From Aquimarina macrocephali JAMB N27 (GTDB lineage Bacteria; Bacteroidota; Bacteroidia; Flavobacteriales; Flavobacteriaceae), in contig NZ_JACA01000026.1 in the NCBI RefSeq assembly GCF_000520995.1, positions 1 through 64,000 on the forward strand: a stretch of DNA of 64,000 nucleotides, in the 5' to 3' direction. The position numbers were made by a program, and so were the translations under genes. The notes under the pieces are model-generated. The model worked only from the letters and a program-made list of their open reading frames with translations. It searched no databases and was not told the origin of the DNA. Numbering within the stretch: the stretch's first letter is position 1; the number at the start of each line of letters is the position of its first letter. Below are positions 51,773 through 61,069 of the stretch, in pieces.

Positions 51773-51801
51773 GTATACTTTCTAAAGTATAGAAAGTATA
51801 C
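51773..51801. promoter_or_regulatory. Perfect 11-bp inverted repeat
   Basis: GTATACTTTCT (51773-51783) and AGAAAGTATAC (51791-51801) are exact inverted copies around a 7-nt spacer. There is no T-tract, so it is not a normal terminator. It lies 153 nt upstream of the tandem-AraC start and 30 nt beyond the end of the secretion operon. A CTGGG/CCCAG pair overlaps its right side. Confidence 0.55.
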
Positions 51802-51830
51802 TGGGCATAATACCAAATTACACCCAGTTG

Positions 51831-52364
51831 TTATTTACTTTTTAATACGGTTTTATTTTCTTTACTTCTTTTTATTATTATAGAATCTCTATAGATTTTT
51901 TTTACGGAAATATCTTCTAGCATCTCCCCTTCTCTAATCTTATAAAATTTATTATTCATTCTAATTAAGATTAATTCTGAAGTACTTTTGACTCCTTTAA
52001 CAAAACCATGATAGCTTAATTTAGGCCATGGTTTTTTGATATTATTTTTAGGAGCACTATTTGTTTTCTTAGGTCTAGGCACTAATTTCGTGTTTGTCTT
52101 ACGTTTTTTTGCTCTAGAAGTCATATACTTTCCTAAGAAAGGATCTCTTTCAATTTTTCTAAGATTAAAAGTATCTTTTGAAAAATTCATTCTAGGATCT
52201 ACAATGGTAATTGGATTGACCGACATGCTATCTTCTTCTATATTGTTTCCAAAAAAGTTGAAAATTTTATTAAAAACAATTGCCCAGATGATAAGCATAA
52301 AAAAAATCAAAACGCTATTTAAAATCTTCTTATTCACTAGCCTAAAAATTATAATTAATACCAT
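51831..52364 (-). CDS. GspC/PilP-like protein of the secretion operon
   Basis: A 177-residue protein with one N-terminal membrane helix (ILNSVLIFFMLIIWAIVF), a Pro/Lys-rich linker (PRPKKTNSAPKNN) and a C-terminal HR-like beta domain (LSYHGFVKGVKSTSELILIRMNNKFYKIREGEMLEDISVKKIYRDSIIIK). This is the layout of GspC, which links the inner-membrane platform to the secretin, and of PilP. It is the last gene of the operon, 116 nt after the FnIII lipoprotein gene. The assignment rests on layout and context. Confidence 0.65.
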   Translation of the reverse strand: MVLIIIFRLVNKKILNSVLIFFMLIIWAIVFNKIFNFFGNNIEEDSMSVNPITIVDPRMNFSKDTFNLRKIERDPFLGKYMTSRAKKRKTNTKLVPRPKKTNSAPKNNIKKPWPKLSYHGFVKGVKSTSELILIRMNNKFYKIREGEMLEDISVKKIYRDSIIIKRSKENKTVLKSK

Positions 52365-52480
52365 CTTAACTTTGAAATAGCACTAATAAATTGTTTCTTT
52401 TTCTTTTATTCTTCGTTAAAAAATAAATTCAATTTCTATACTCACGATTTCAAAGTTAAAATGATATAAGTAGATTCTAT

Positions 52481-53440
52481 TTACTCAACCGTTATTTTTC
52501 TAACTTCACTATACGTACTTTTATTACCTGCTTGATCCACTATTCTCACTCTCCAATAGTAATCTCCTAAATTAGAAAATGTTATTCCCTGAGAGTTCGA
52601 ACTCGTCGGTACGGTTTCAATTATGGTTGCAAAACCACTATCTGTTGCTACTTCTATAACGCTGGATAATGTAGATTGTATTTCTCCAGTATCACTAGGT
52701 ATATTCCAGGTAAAAGTAATAGGAGATGACCCTTTTGCATCGTTATTAGGTGATGCCAATGTAGGTTGATTAGGTGCCTGGGTATCTAAAAAAATCTTTC
52801 TCGTTGAAAATTCGGTTTCACTATTATCATTTATGGCTTTTACTTTCCAGGTATAAATTGCATCTTCGCTTAAAACTGTAGAATTAAGTGTAAAATTATT
52901 ATTGGTTAAATCAGGAGTTTGGATTTCGGTAGCCGTATTTCCCTGAATTGTTTTATCTACTATTACAGTATATGAAGTTGCTGCCTGAATTCTATCCCAA
53001 GTTAATATTAAAGCATCTTTATTCGTGTAAAAATTCTCTGATGGTGACGTTAAAAATACAGTTTGGTTTGTTAAATCGTCTGATACAGAAAGTGTAAAAG
53101 AAATAGGGAAACTATAGGCTGTGCTATACGCAAAATTTTCTCCTCGTATCCTCCAGCTATATTCGCCGGGATTAAGCCCATATGTAAAGTTATTACCCTT
53201 AACTAATGAGTCTAACACATTTCTTTGTGTGGCTTCTTCTACTACTTGTATTCTATAATCATCTGCATCTCCTAATTCATCCCATCTAAACTGAACCGAA
53301 TTACCATCCAGATTACTTTTATCCTTTGGTGCTACGGTTGTTACCAAATCATCTGTAATATCTTCTTCGAGAACATCATCGCACGCTATCAACAGAAACA
53401 AACTGCTAAAAACTATGCCTATACTAACTATTTTTTTCAT
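52481..53440 (-). CDS. FnIII-repeat lipoprotein of the secretion operon
   Basis: A 319-residue lipoprotein (lipobox LIAC, C20) with three fibronectin type III-like repeats: VQFRWDELGDADDYRIQVVEE, LILTWDRIQAATSYTVIVDKT and ITFTWNIPSDTGEIQSTLSSVIEVATDSGF. Surface lipoproteins with Ig-like repeats are common in Bacteroidota. Its start overlaps the end of the GspM/PilO-like gene by 17 nt, so it is an operon member and may act as a pilotin-like or surface partner of the secretin. This role is inferred. Confidence 0.75.
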   Translation of the reverse strand: MKKIVSIGIVFSSLFLLIACDDVLEEDITDDLVTTVAPKDKSNLDGNSVQFRWDELGDADDYRIQVVEEATQRNVLDSLVKGNNFTYGLNPGEYSWRIRGENFAYSTAYSFPISFTLSVSDDLTNQTVFLTSPSENFYTNKDALILTWDRIQAATSYTVIVDKTIQGNTATEIQTPDLTNNNFTLNSTVLSEDAIYTWKVKAINDNSETEFSTRKIFLDTQAPNQPTLASPNNDAKGSSPITFTWNIPSDTGEIQSTLSSVIEVATDSGFATIIETVPTSSNSQGITFSNLGDYYWRVRIVDQAGNKSTYSEVRKITVE

Positions 53441-53948
53441 AATTCTGAAATATTATCTTTACTCTTAATTTATTTTTCCGTGTTTGGAATTCTTTTTCTT
53501 TTGTAAATGAAATGCTAACAATATTTGAAAACTTAAATTCTTTTTCAAATGCATACACAATTTCTAACAGCGCATTAAAATCTCCTTCTAGTGTTAACTG
53601 GTTACTAATTACACTAAAACCATTACTTTCTGCTATATGAATTTCATCTAAGTTAAAAACATATACATTATCATAAGATGATGTAAAATCAAGTATTTGT
53701 TGTTGTATTTCTTCGGGTTCTATACCCTGTTTACCTATTATTTTATCATAAAATTTTAATTCTACCTGTGTTTGAGTAACATCGGTCGTTGAAGAATTTA
53801 CATACTCTAATTTGTCTTCTAATTGTTGAACCTGATCATAAGCCTGTCGAGTAATTTTAAAAGATCTTTTATTCGCTGCCATGAATAGCAATATTCCTAT
53901 TGCTATAAGTCCAATTAATTTTTGTTTATATGTTAGGTTTGCAAACAC
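53424..53948 (-). CDS. GspM/PilO-like protein of the secretion operon
   Basis: A 174-residue protein: a short N-terminus, one membrane helix (LIGLIAIGILLFMAA), a coiled-coil-like segment (AYDQVQQLEDKLEYV) and a C-terminal ferredoxin-like domain with the strand FSVISNQLTLEGDFNALLEIVYAFEKEF. This is the layout of GspM and PilO, which pair with GspL/PilN. The next gene upstream is the GspL/PilMN-like gene, 89 nt away. The assignment is by architecture and place, not by motif. Confidence 0.65.
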   Translation of the reverse strand: MFANLTYKQKLIGLIAIGILLFMAANKRSFKITRQAYDQVQQLEDKLEYVNSSTTDVTQTQVELKFYDKIIGKQGIEPEEIQQQILDFTSSYDNVYVFNLDEIHIAESNGFSVISNQLTLEGDFNALLEIVYAFEKEFKFSNIVSISFTKEKEFQTRKNKLRVKIIFQNYEKNS

Positions 53949-54037
53949 TATTTCATCTGTTTATTTTATTGTTTTTTACAGGTCATATGGAATTCACCAA
54001 TAACCATTTAGATCGGCATTAACTAAGTTATTATGGC

Positions 54038-55225
54038 TCATTTCACAACGATTTTTAAAGTAAACTCACTTTTTTTATTTCTACTCTTACTAAAATCCAA
54101 AATCTCTATTTTGGAAATCCATTTTTCTTTCTTTAATTCTTTTACCCAAGAATTAATTGGCATACTCGAACTAGAATTACCATTAATAATAATGGTATTT
54201 GTTTCAAATACTATTTTTTCAAAATTCTTAATCTTTTTCTGTGTAGGGTTTACCTTTAGACTATTAAGTCCCACATTATTAGGAATAGAATTCACAATAC
54301 GATACATATAAAAAGAGAGAAAATTCTGGCTTAAAATACCTGATTCCTGAAGTATTTTTGTTTTGTTTTGCTTTTCGTTTTCTAGCTTTTTAACCTGATT
54401 ATAAGTATCATTAAGGTTGTATAACTGAGATTCGTAACTTACATATTTATCGTTATAGTAATTCAATAACAAGTAACTAATCAATAAGGCTGATAGGAAA
54501 AAAATCCCCAGTACCGTAGCTACGGTATTAAATGTCTTTTTAAGTAGATTTTCCTTTTTATTCTGTTTTAAAAACTCTGCTTCATAGCTAAAATCATCTG
54601 AAGGATACAAATAATGAAGTAGTGTAGAAAACAAAGGAACCTGAGTATTGCTAATCCTCTCTTCTCCCAAGACATATTCCTTGGTAATAGCATCTAGTTT
54701 CTGAGTTCCAATCAAATAATTTTCATCAAAACTCAATTCGTAATCGGCAGAAATAATCGATGACTCATTAGACAACCCTTTAAATAGTACTCCAACAAAA
54801 GGGCCAATACTATAATCTACAACCAAATACTTATTTTCTAAAAACAGTGCAAAGAATTTTTCTAAGACATCTTTTCTTACAATTGAAATAAAATTTTGTT
54901 GACTTTGATGTAGCTCATAAATATAGAAATCATCAATAGAAGCATTAAACAATACCTCTTTTAAATAGTTTCCTTTTGCAGAAACTTGTTTGTTTATAAT
55001 ACCTTTTCCATAAAAATTAAGAAGTAAGGGAACCGATGTATTCACTTTATCTTTAACAACATTAAAGTCCTCAGTAGAAAACGAAGTTTCTATCGATAAG
55101 GCATCAGATTTCTTATCTATAATAAGCACATTGTACATAGGGATATCCCCCAATACTACACCTACAATAGCATATTGTTTTTCCTGAAAAGGCTTAAGAA
55201 TAATATTTTTTATCTGCTCTAACAT
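54038..55225 (-). CDS. GspL / PilM-PilN-like inner-membrane protein
   Basis: A 395-residue protein. The N-terminal ~220 residues have an actin-like (PilM/GspL cytoplasmic) look (YAIVGVVLGDIPMYNVLIIDKK, then FFALFLENKYLVVDYSIGPF), then a membrane helix at about 232-255 (TVLGIFFLSALLISYLLLNYY), a coiled coil (YNDKYVSYESQLYNLNDTYNQVKKLEN) and a C-terminal PilN-like ferredoxin domain (NVGLNSLKVNPTQKKIKNFEKI). In GspL both halves are in one protein. It overlaps the secretin gene by 1 nt and would recruit GspE to the membrane. Confidence 0.7.
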   Translation of the reverse strand: MLEQIKNIILKPFQEKQYAIVGVVLGDIPMYNVLIIDKKSDALSIETSFSTEDFNVVKDKVNTSVPLLLNFYGKGIINKQVSAKGNYLKEVLFNASIDDFYIYELHQSQQNFISIVRKDVLEKFFALFLENKYLVVDYSIGPFVGVLFKGLSNESSIISADYELSFDENYLIGTQKLDAITKEYVLGEERISNTQVPLFSTLLHYLYPSDDFSYEAEFLKQNKKENLLKKTFNTVATVLGIFFLSALLISYLLLNYYNDKYVSYESQLYNLNDTYNQVKKLENEKQNKTKILQESGILSQNFLSFYMYRIVNSIPNNVGLNSLKVNPTQKKIKNFEKIVFETNTIIINGNSSSSMPINSWVKELKKEKWISKIEILDFSKSRNKKSEFTLKIVVK

Positions 55226-57120
55226 TAGTAAACAACAGTCGGTTTTATAAATACATGTAGTTTTGACTTCTTCTTTTTCTTGGTTTTACTACTAAAAAAC
55301 CATTTTATTATTGGTATTCTAGATAATAATGGTGTTCCTGTTCCAGAGTTTTCTTTTTCTAATTCATCTAATCCTCCAAGAAGTATCATTTCACCATTTC
55401 GTACTCGAACCAGAGACTCAAACTGCTGGGTCGATTTTCCTGGTGGAGCGTTCTCTCCTGCTCTTCCTAAAAAAGCACTCTTTTCTACAACAATAGTTAG
55501 TGTTATTTGTTCATCTTTAGAAACAAAAGGTTTTATATTAACACTTAAATTAGCATCTGTAGCTTTCCATTGACCTGACTGCAAAATATCACTACCTACT
55601 CCATTATTAATTAACCTATTATTTTGTTCGAAGTAATAATTAGTTTCTCCGATAGAAATTTTTGCTTCATGACCGCTTAGTGTAGAAATCTTGGGAGTCG
55701 ATTGTAATCGGATTATAGAATTATTTTCTAGCGCTCTTAAATTAAGATAAAAGTCTTTTGCTACTTTACCAAGGTTAAAAATACCAAACCCATTAAAGGC
55801 ATCAATCAATTTATTTACAGAAGATGAATTTAAATTAACTTCAGCTTGTGGAAATAAAACTCCAGAAGTAACTCTCTCTTTTTTATCAATTCCTGCTTTA
55901 ATCCCGGTTTGAATATCATACCCTTTTTGATATTGTACTATGAGTACCTCTATAAGGATCATGGGTACCACTTTATCAATTTGTTTTATATACTCTTTTA
56001 ACTCCAATATTCTTGGTCTCGAGCCAGAAACTACGAATCCATTAAGTTCTATAAACTCCTTAAGTTCTACATTTTCTATTAAGTCCTTGGGCAATGTTTC
56101 TAAAACAGTTTCTATTGTTCTATTCTCTAGTTGTATAAGCTCAGTACTTCTGAGACCTTCTCCATTTTGATCTCCAATAAGGTAAAAATCATCTGTTTTT
56201 TTGTACGTACTGTTTTTACCCATAAAAACATGATCCAAAAGCTCATCAAAAGTAATTTCGTTTACCACCAATGTTGTTGTAGCTCCTGCAGGTTTATCAT
56301 ACATAAAATAGTTTACATTGAGTTTTTCTGCTGCTTCTAATATTAACGAAGTAATATCGGCATCAAATGCCTGAACACTCAAAAATCCACTTGGTAGAAC
56401 CGTTATTTCTGCAGATGACTCTGGAGTTCTGGTTTTTTTACCTTTCCTAGATGATCCAGTAGTGGTACCTGCCGGTAGTACTTGATCTTTTTCTATATAG
56501 TAAAACCCATTATCATCTTTAGTGATTATTAATCTATTAGATTTAGCCATCATCTCCATTACCTGATCAAATGGTCTATTTAAGATATAAGCAGAAATTT
56601 TTTCGTTTTTCACATTAGGGCCTAAGATTACATTTTTGCCTGATACATCAGTAATCTTTTGAGCTACGCGAGGTAAAGAATCATTTTTAAGTTTTATAGC
56701 TAAAAAATCATTTTGGCTATTGTAAGTGACGTCAATTTCTTTAAGCACTTTTGGTTTAGGAAGTTCTTTTGGTTTTATAGTTTTCTTAAAAACAATGATC
56801 TTGTTTATAAACTCTATACTTAGATTATATTTTTTAATCACAAAAAGAAACACATCCTTAACAGGAACATTAAAAAAACTACTGGAAACAATCTGATTAA
56901 GATCTGGATCTGCACTTATATTTAGCTTGTGCTCTATAGCAACAGATGTTAGAAAATCATATAGTGTAAGCCCCGAAACATCAATCTGTATAGTTTCATT
57001 AAGTTCGGGAGTATCTTCTGCATATGCATTAATTTGTTCCTCAATCTTTTGCATGTCCTGTTGTCCATACGAAAGTGGGATTATACAAATTAATACTATA
57101 TAATATAAAAGTTTCTTCAT
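55225..57120 (-). CDS. gspD: Secretin of the type II secretion / type IV pilus class
   Basis: A 631-residue outer-membrane channel. A signal peptide (MKKLLYYIVLICIIPLSYGQ) is followed by an STN/N0-like domain (LYDFLTSVAIEHKLNISADPDLNQ), N1-type KH folds (FLAIKLKNDSLPRVAQKITDVSGKNV and ELKEFIELNGFVVSGSRPRILELKEYIKQID) and the C-terminal secretin domain (PMILIEVLIVQYQKG, SIIRLQSTPKISTLSGHEAKISIGE, VRVRNGEMILLGGL, LLSRIPIIKWFF). It is shorter than many GspD. It is one of the core genes of the operon, 2 nt after gspE. Confidence 0.93.
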   Translation of the reverse strand: MKKLLYYIVLICIIPLSYGQQDMQKIEEQINAYAEDTPELNETIQIDVSGLTLYDFLTSVAIEHKLNISADPDLNQIVSSSFFNVPVKDVFLFVIKKYNLSIEFINKIIVFKKTIKPKELPKPKVLKEIDVTYNSQNDFLAIKLKNDSLPRVAQKITDVSGKNVILGPNVKNEKISAYILNRPFDQVMEMMAKSNRLIITKDDNGFYYIEKDQVLPAGTTTGSSRKGKKTRTPESSAEITVLPSGFLSVQAFDADITSLILEAAEKLNVNYFMYDKPAGATTTLVVNEITFDELLDHVFMGKNSTYKKTDDFYLIGDQNGEGLRSTELIQLENRTIETVLETLPKDLIENVELKEFIELNGFVVSGSRPRILELKEYIKQIDKVVPMILIEVLIVQYQKGYDIQTGIKAGIDKKERVTSGVLFPQAEVNLNSSSVNKLIDAFNGFGIFNLGKVAKDFYLNLRALENNSIIRLQSTPKISTLSGHEAKISIGETNYYFEQNNRLINNGVGSDILQSGQWKATDANLSVNIKPFVSKDEQITLTIVVEKSAFLGRAGENAPPGKSTQQFESLVRVRNGEMILLGGLDELEKENSGTGTPLLSRIPIIKWFFSSKTKKKKKSKLHVFIKPTVVY

Positions 57121-57122
57121 AA

Positions 57123-58538
57123 TTAAGCTTTGATTAGCAGCGAATAAATTTCTTCGAGAGAAGTTTCCCCTTCTTCTAATAAATTAAAAGCTTTATCCGC
57201 GAGGCTTTGGTATTTATAACTTATATTTTGTTCTAGATTATGGCTATTATTTTTAATAGCATTAACTACATCATCTGTGATCGATACAATTTCATAGATT
57301 GCTCTTCTGCCTTTATATCCTGTATAATAACATTCTGTACACCCTACTGGCATATGATGTGTTGATATGGCCCTAGGAAGTTTATAATTTCTAGGGAGTT
57401 CCTCTTCATTAAAAGGAGTTTCTTTTTTGCAATGTGAACAGAGTTTTCTAACTAATCGCTGAGCAACAGATAGATTTAAGGTTTCTGCAATATAAAATGC
57501 AGGAACTCCCATATCGACTAATCTGGATATTGTTCCCAGTGCAGAATTAGTATGTATTGTAGATAATACTAAATGCCCTGTTAATGATGCTCTAATGGCC
57601 ATTTTAGCTGTCTCGGCATCCCTGATTTCTCCAAGCATAATTATATCCGGATCTTGTCGTAAAAATGATCGTAATGCCGAAGAAAAAGTAAGTCCGATGT
57701 CTTCTTTAAGTTGAACTTGGTTAATTCCTTTTAACGTATATTCGATCGGATCTTCTACGGTTACAATATTTCTTTTTACATCATTGAGAAGTTTTAGCGT
57801 AGCATATAGTGTTGTTGTTTTACCAGATCCAGTGGGTCCGCTAATCAATACAATACCGTTATTCTTTTTTACAGCTTCAAGATATTTTTCTTTTTCATCA
57901 GACTCCAATCCCAGGTCTTCTAATCTAATATTAGAAGCATCTTTTCCTAACAGACGCATCACCACTTTTTCACCATGTAATGTGGGTAATATAGAAACTC
58001 TAATATCAAAATCTTTATAATCTATCCTTCCGTCTTGTGGTAATCTTTTTTCTGTGATATCAAGATTAGATTCTATTTTGATCTTATTTACCAATTCTAA
58101 ATAACTCTCTTTAGGAATTTTATATTTTTCAACTAGAACACCATCAATACGTAATCTTGCTCTTGCTTCTTCTTCATATACTTCGAAATGAATATCACTA
58201 CTACCAATAGATTTGGCTTCAAAAATCAAATTATCCAAAAAACTACTTTCTACAGTAGAGATACTTTGCGTTACTTCCTGATCCCTGTTATTCTTCCTGT
58301 AATAAACAAAGAGTGCCTTATTTAACCGTTCTGATGAAATCTCATCAAACTTCAATGGTTTCCCCAAATACAGTTCTAGCTCTTCCTTGATCTGAGAATT
58401 TACTTTGTCTTCATCAATATAGAGTTCCATCACATCTTCGGTATTGTTCTTTGGAATAATACTATAATGATGTGCTAAATCAGCATTAATAAGCTGTTTT
58501 AGTTCTACAGATATTTGTATGTTGGTATCAGTGCTCAA
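57123..58538 (-). CDS. gspE: GspE/PilB-type assembly ATPase
   Basis: A 471-residue hexameric ATPase that powers pseudopilus assembly. A short N-terminal domain precedes the N2 motif (SSDIHFEVYEEEARARLRIDG), Walker A SGPTGSGKTTTLYATL, the Asp box, Walker B DIIMLGEIRDAETAKMAI, the His box HTNSALGTISRLVDMG, and the zinc-binding tetracysteine pair CSHC and CTEC. It has no PilT-like retraction partner in the window, which favours a T2SS-type role. It is 4 nt overlapped with the prepilin-peptidase gene. Confidence 0.95.
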   Translation of the reverse strand: MSTDTNIQISVELKQLINADLAHHYSIIPKNNTEDVMELYIDEDKVNSQIKEELELYLGKPLKFDEISSERLNKALFVYYRKNNRDQEVTQSISTVESSFLDNLIFEAKSIGSSDIHFEVYEEEARARLRIDGVLVEKYKIPKESYLELVNKIKIESNLDITEKRLPQDGRIDYKDFDIRVSILPTLHGEKVVMRLLGKDASNIRLEDLGLESDEKEKYLEAVKKNNGIVLISGPTGSGKTTTLYATLKLLNDVKRNIVTVEDPIEYTLKGINQVQLKEDIGLTFSSALRSFLRQDPDIIMLGEIRDAETAKMAIRASLTGHLVLSTIHTNSALGTISRLVDMGVPAFYIAETLNLSVAQRLVRKLCSHCKKETPFNEEELPRNYKLPRAISTHHMPVGCTECYYTGYKGRRAIYEIVSITDDVVNAIKNNSHNLEQNISYKYQSLADKAFNLLEEGETSLEEIYSLLIKA

Positions 58539-59020
58539 ATGAAAAAGTCGTAAAAAATATTAGTTGATAAAAATAGATTTGGAATCATTACTATAATGAT
58601 ATAAAGTGACAAGTATCCTGCCAGTGGTATTGTGTTTTGCTCGCTTTTATTCTGAAATATAGCATACAATATTAAAGACAATATCATCCCCGAAATAAAG
58701 AACAACATATAATTTCTAAATGAAAAGAGAGGAATTACAGCAATTAAAAACACTAAGTCTCCTATACCAATATATTGTTTAAATGGGTTTTGAATTTTTG
58801 ATTGTTTAATGGAAAAATATGCCGCAATAGAAATAAAATTAATGCCAATAAACAGTAATGATTTCAGGCTATCAAAAAGAACTATTACATCCTTATTCAT
58901 ATACATACTCACCGCGAACACCAAAATAGGTAGCCCGATGTGTATATGCCTATATTTGACATCCTGATATAGCATTATCCCAAAAGAGATAAATAAAATA
59001 GATACTAATATGTATATCAT
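58535..59020 (-). CDS. Short type IV prepilin peptidase (A24)
   Basis: A 161-residue membrane protein with about five predicted helices. The two catalytic Asp of family A24 are in QDVKYRHI (near 20) and IGIGDLVFL (GxGD, near 88). The N-terminal methyltransferase/zinc domain of full GspO/PilD is missing, so it is a cleavage-only enzyme of the TadV/FlaK size. It would cut the N-terminal leader of the four pseudopilins in the operon. It overlaps the GspG-like gene by 1 nt and gspE by 4 nt. Confidence 0.82.
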   Translation of the reverse strand: MIYILVSILFISFGIMLYQDVKYRHIHIGLPILVFAVSMYMNKDVIVLFDSLKSLLFIGINFISIAAYFSIKQSKIQNPFKQYIGIGDLVFLIAVIPLFSFRNYMLFFISGMILSLILYAIFQNKSEQNTIPLAGYLSLYIIIVMIPNLFLSTNIFYDFFI

Positions 59021-59442
59021 TAGTCCTTTACCGTTTCTTTTAATAACTTATTATGATCGATCTCCCAGGTATTAAAACTCCCATCGCCATCAAAATCTGA
59101 TAAAGAAACTGCTCTGGCTCTAAACGAATTAGTAGATGCCTCTGTTATTTCAATTCTATACACAGCCTGTCCTCCTTCACTAATAGATAATGCTGGCTCA
59201 AAACCCAAGGCTTCAAAATCGGTTGTATATTTAGAATTTCTATAAAAATAGCTTTTCTCTAATCCATACAAATGGTTTAGCATACTCTGAGCTTCAATAG
59301 CTTTTGCTTGTGATACTACTGCAGTTTGATTCGGTAATACTAATAGTATCAAAATTCCAATAATACACAATACAATTACCAATTCTGACATCGAATATGC
59401 CTTTACATACCTCTTTTTACAGGTGTTCATTTTTATTTTCAT
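59020..59442 (-). CDS. GspG-like major pseudopilin
   Basis: A 140-residue prepilin. The predicted cut is A15|Y16 in VKAYSMSELVIVL, with Glu at +5 (E20), followed by a hydrophobic helix (LVIVLCIIGILILLVL) and the GspG/T4P-type body (AIEAQSMLNHLYGLEKSYFYRNSKYTTDFEALGFEP). The residue before the cut is Ala, not Gly. It would be the main shaft subunit. It is 9 nt after gspF and overlaps the peptidase gene by 1 nt. Confidence 0.85.
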   Translation of the reverse strand: MKIKMNTCKKRYVKAYSMSELVIVLCIIGILILLVLPNQTAVVSQAKAIEAQSMLNHLYGLEKSYFYRNSKYTTDFEALGFEPALSISEGGQAVYRIEITEASTNSFRARAVSLSDFDGDGSFNTWEIDHNKLLKETVKD

Positions 59443-59451
59443 TTTCCTTTT

Positions 59452-60585
59452 TTAAGAAGGTTGAATAATTTTACTTAAATCAAACATCGGTGAATACATT
59501 GCAATTAATACTGTACCCACAACCAAACCTATAATTACAATTATTAATGGTTCCATAATAACACCAATCATCTTAGTTTGATGTTGCACTTCTTCATCAT
59601 ATTGCTTAGCCAATCGCTCAAACATATCATCTAATTTATTTACTTGCTCAGCTACACTAACAAGTGAAACCAATTTAAAATCATATATAGAATGTTTGGC
59701 TAATGCTTTTGAAAAAAGAGTTCCTTTTGTCACCTCTTTTTTGATCATATCTAAACTTGATTCTAATGGATAAAAAGATATCATACGCTGCACTAAATCC
59801 AAAGAAGTTACTAATGGAGTTTTTGCAGATAACAATAAGCTTAGTGATTGACAAAAACGAGTGATGTATATTTTTCTTACCAGTTTACCAAAAAACGGAA
59901 GGCGTATAATTACATTAGATATTGCTTTTCTGTAAAAAGTATGGTTTTTAAAGTAAAAATGAAAAGCAATTATCGAGACTAATACAATACCAAAAACTAT
60001 ACTTATGGTCGAAAAATGCTCTGAAACGTAAATAATCTTTTTAGTCAAATCTGGTAAATCTTTTCCAAACTGTTTAAATACAGTAGCGAACATAGGCACG
60101 ACATACTTCATCATAAAATACAGCACTCCAAAAGTTAGCAGCAATACAAACGAAGGGTATGTAAAAACAGATAACAACTGCCTTCTCATTTTTACTTTTC
60201 TATCAAAGTATTGATATAACTCTAATAATACTTCGTCCAATTTTCTGGTTTCTTCTCCAATTTTAACACTGAAGTATTCATACGGAGAGAATTTTCCAGA
60301 ATCTCGTAACGCCTCGAATAAGGCTTTACCTTGTACTACTTCTTTTGTTATCGCTTGTATCAGATCTTTATGTTTCTCTTTCTTTTGCTGGTCTTTTAAT
60401 ATTTCGAGTGCCTTTCTAAAATCTACACCAGAGTTTAATAAAACAGAAAGTTCTTTATACAAATCCATTTTATCTTTATCAGAAAAACGATTACCAAAGC
60501 TCACTTCCTTAGAGAAAAAGCTATTGCTTTTCTTCTTTGTCTTAGTGACATTTTTTGTTTTATATGTTGAAATATTAATACTCAT
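59452..60585 (-). CDS. gspF: GspF/PilC-type inner-membrane platform protein
   Basis: A 377-residue membrane protein with two GspF repeats. The first is about 35-180 (LYKELSVLLNSGVDFRKALEIL, then GKALFEALRDSGKFSPYEYFSVKIGEETRKL, and a helix FVLLLTFGVLYFMMKYVVPMF), the second about 210-360 (FCQSLSLLLSAKTPLVTSLDLV) ending in helix IVIIGLVVGTVLIAMYSPMFDL. It couples GspE to pseudopilus growth. It overlaps the GspJ-like gene by 11 nt. Confidence 0.95.
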   Translation of the reverse strand: MSINISTYKTKNVTKTKKKSNSFFSKEVSFGNRFSDKDKMDLYKELSVLLNSGVDFRKALEILKDQQKKEKHKDLIQAITKEVVQGKALFEALRDSGKFSPYEYFSVKIGEETRKLDEVLLELYQYFDRKVKMRRQLLSVFTYPSFVLLLTFGVLYFMMKYVVPMFATVFKQFGKDLPDLTKKIIYVSEHFSTISIVFGIVLVSIIAFHFYFKNHTFYRKAISNVIIRLPFFGKLVRKIYITRFCQSLSLLLSAKTPLVTSLDLVQRMISFYPLESSLDMIKKEVTKGTLFSKALAKHSIYDFKLVSLVSVAEQVNKLDDMFERLAKQYDEEVQHQTKMIGVIMEPLIIVIIGLVVGTVLIAMYSPMFDLSKIIQPS

Positions 60586-61069
60586 CCAGCAAATAATTAT
60601 TCATTCTCGATGCAAGAGAAATTTCTTTTGATTCAAAAAAATCAAAACTTTTTCCTAGTATCTCAATCTTAAGTTTTATGAGTTGATATTTTTCTTCAAT
60701 TTTTTCATTTTGGTTAAGTTTAACCTCCAGAACTTTTATATTAAAAGTATCTACAGCTTCTGCTTTTCTGATTATGTTTTCTGTTTTGAAAAAATAATGA
60801 ACCTCTTTATTAGATACCTCTAGTACAATATGTTTATCATCATCTATATCTATAGACTTACTAAGTTGAACATCTTTTGAAAAAAGGTTTTGAAACTGGT
60901 TATACGCCATCAAATCATCTTGCTGATCTGCATAAACCACTACTTGCCTTGATAAATTATCATAAATAACATATACCATTGTAATTACCAATGACGATAT
61001 CACCATGCCAATGACTAGTTCCAGCATCGTAAATGCTTGTAATCGTATATGTTTTTTACTCTTTAACAA
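60575..61069 (-). CDS. GspJ-like minor pseudopilin
   Basis: A 164-residue prepilin. The predicted cut is A12|F13 in LQAFTMLELVIGMVISSLVI, with E17 at +5 and the hydrophobic helix to about residue 33. The remaining body has strands of a GspJ/PulJ-like type (VVVYADQQDDLMAYNQFQNLFSKDVQLS). It would form part of the tip complex. It overlaps the GspI-like gene by 14 nt. Confidence 0.75.
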   Translation of the reverse strand: MLKSKKHIRLQAFTMLELVIGMVISSLVITMVYVIYDNLSRQVVVYADQQDDLMAYNQFQNLFSKDVQLSKSIDIDDDKHIVLEVSNKEVHYFFKTENIIRKAEAVDTFNIKVLEVKLNQNEKIEEKYQLIKLKIEILGKSFDFFESKEISLASRMNNYLLDEY

